From Prevotella sp. (GTDB lineage Bacteria > Bacteroidota > Bacteroidia > Bacteroidales > Bacteroidaceae), in the NCBI GenBank assembly GCA_021204565.1, contig JAJPZE010000162.1:1-6814 (forward strand): DNA of 6,814 nt, in the 5' to 3' direction. Made by a program: the position numbers and the translations under genes. Below the pieces are notes generated by a model. It was not told the DNA's origin, ran no database searches, and saw only the letters and a list, made by a program, of their open reading frames with translations. Below, piece after piece: positions 6,185 to 6,814 of this stretch. Numbering within the stretch: position 1 is the stretch's first letter; each line of letters opens with the position of its first letter.

Positions 6185-6814
6185 TTATTCGCCCCCGCCA
6201 AAGCCGTCCGCATTATCCGTCCGCCCGTTTTTCGCCTCTATTGACGCATACATGTAATATGTTGCGAATATGCTCCAGACGCGCAATACAACCCATACGA
6301 AACACATCACAAACGCTGTAAGCGCATAAAGAACGGGGAAACTGCCCGGCAAGCCCGGCGCATCGCCCGCCGCCGAACCCGCCTCCGACAGCGCCAGAGC
6401 GCCTGTTGCAATCATCATCGGCAAAGCTATAACCACATATGCAATCAGAAGAACGACGGCACAAAGGAGTACGAACGCAACTATGAAGCCCGCGCTACGC
6501 AAACCCGTGCGGTAGGCGCGCCACGCCGAACGCATGGTCGTCTCCGGCTCGATAATATATTTCGTCAGCACATACACCACCGGCGAGAGGAACGCAAGCA
6601 ACAAAACCGCCGCTATAAGCATCTCCCCGGCGAAGAGCAACAACGCCGCAGTGGCGGTCATACGTCCCGACGAGGCAAGCATCACATCCGACGAAGCAAT
6701 GCCCCACACCACAAGCACGACAGCAACGGTAATCGCCACGTTCACGCCGCACGCCGCCGCCGTGCGCGCCCAACAATAGCGCAAGCTTTGCAAGGAGAGC
6801 AGTTTGAAAATCTT
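6185..6814 (-). CDS. Multi-pass membrane protein of unknown function (5' end outside the window)
   Basis: I do not recognise this protein. The frame is open to the right edge, and 209 residues are visible before the TAA at 6185. An in-frame TTG at 6793 exists, but nothing marks it as the start, and codons continue upstream, so the gene is treated as truncated. Counting visible residues from the edge, four hydrophobic segments lie at about 19-41, 54-81, 108-137 and 160-184. A short charged stretch (about 88-107, with several Arg) separates the second and third. The loop before the last helix (about 145-158) is rich in Gly, Ala and Pro. The tail is hydrophilic and glycine-rich (G-G-G-E). No catalytic or transporter motif is visible. 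It converges on tRNA-Cys and is separated from it by a hairpin 5 bp beyond its stop, so it is not co-transcribed with the permease gene by any visible signal. Confidence 0.7.
   Translation of the reverse strand, partial: KIFKLLSLQSLRYCWARTAAACGVNVAITVAVVLVVWGIASSDVMLASSGRMTATAALLLFAGEMLIAAVLLLAFLSPVVYVLTKYIIEPETTMRSAWRAYRTGLRSAGFIVAFVLLCAVVLLIAYVVIALPMMIATGALALSEAGSAAGDAPGLPGSFPVLYALTAFVMCFVWVVLRVWSIFATYYMYASIEAKNGRTDNADGFGGGE

Overview
The window looks like ordinary chromosomal core sequence from a member of the Bacteroidetes, most likely order Bacteroidales. Three things support this. First, there is an exbB-exbD-exbD-tonB cluster whose TonB begins with the W-x-D-x-x-F-x-G-x-N-x-x-YGAY-x-LR signature of that phylum. 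Second, promoters match the Bacteroidetes primary-sigma pattern (TTTG near -33, TAnnTTTG near -7). Third, almost no gene has a Shine-Dalgarno sequence. I see no insertion sequence, phage, CRISPR, plasmid or defence gene. Base composition is fairly balanced in the genes, and the spacers next to exbB and the aminotransferase gene are AT-rich.

All protein genes lie on the minus strand, so in transcription order they read from right to left. At the right edge (6185-6814) is the C-terminal part of an unrecognised four-helix membrane protein whose start is outside the window. It converges on a tRNA-Cys(GCA) gene, the only plus-strand gene, at 6064-6135. A hairpin at 6144-6176 followed by a T-run separates the two. 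The tRNA has its own near-perfect promoter (6013-6044). Divergent from the tRNA is a 644-residue LptF/LptG-family permease (4035-5969, GTG start), the presumed lipopolysaccharide-export transmembrane subunit. A 117-bp spacer with a -7 box leads to a class I aminotransferase of the aspartate aminotransferase type (2724-3917).

A 189-bp AT-rich spacer with a full promoter (2620-2651) leads to exbB (1713-2534), exbD1 (1050-1673), exbD2 (407-1048) and the first 118 codons of tonB (1-354). These four form one tight operon for the proton-driven motor that energises TonB-dependent outer-membrane transporters. ExbB and the two ExbD proteins form the inner-membrane proton channel, and TonB carries the force across the periplasm. 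The permease would supply lipopolysaccharide to the same outer membrane. The aminotransferase is metabolic and only a neighbour.

I found no convincing undescribed system. The points most worth a second look are the long C-terminal extension of the permease, the two ExbD paralogues with enlarged periplasmic parts, the Shine-Dalgarno-like site before exbD2 in an otherwise SD-less window, and the well-preserved promoters with identical spacing at exbB and the tRNA.
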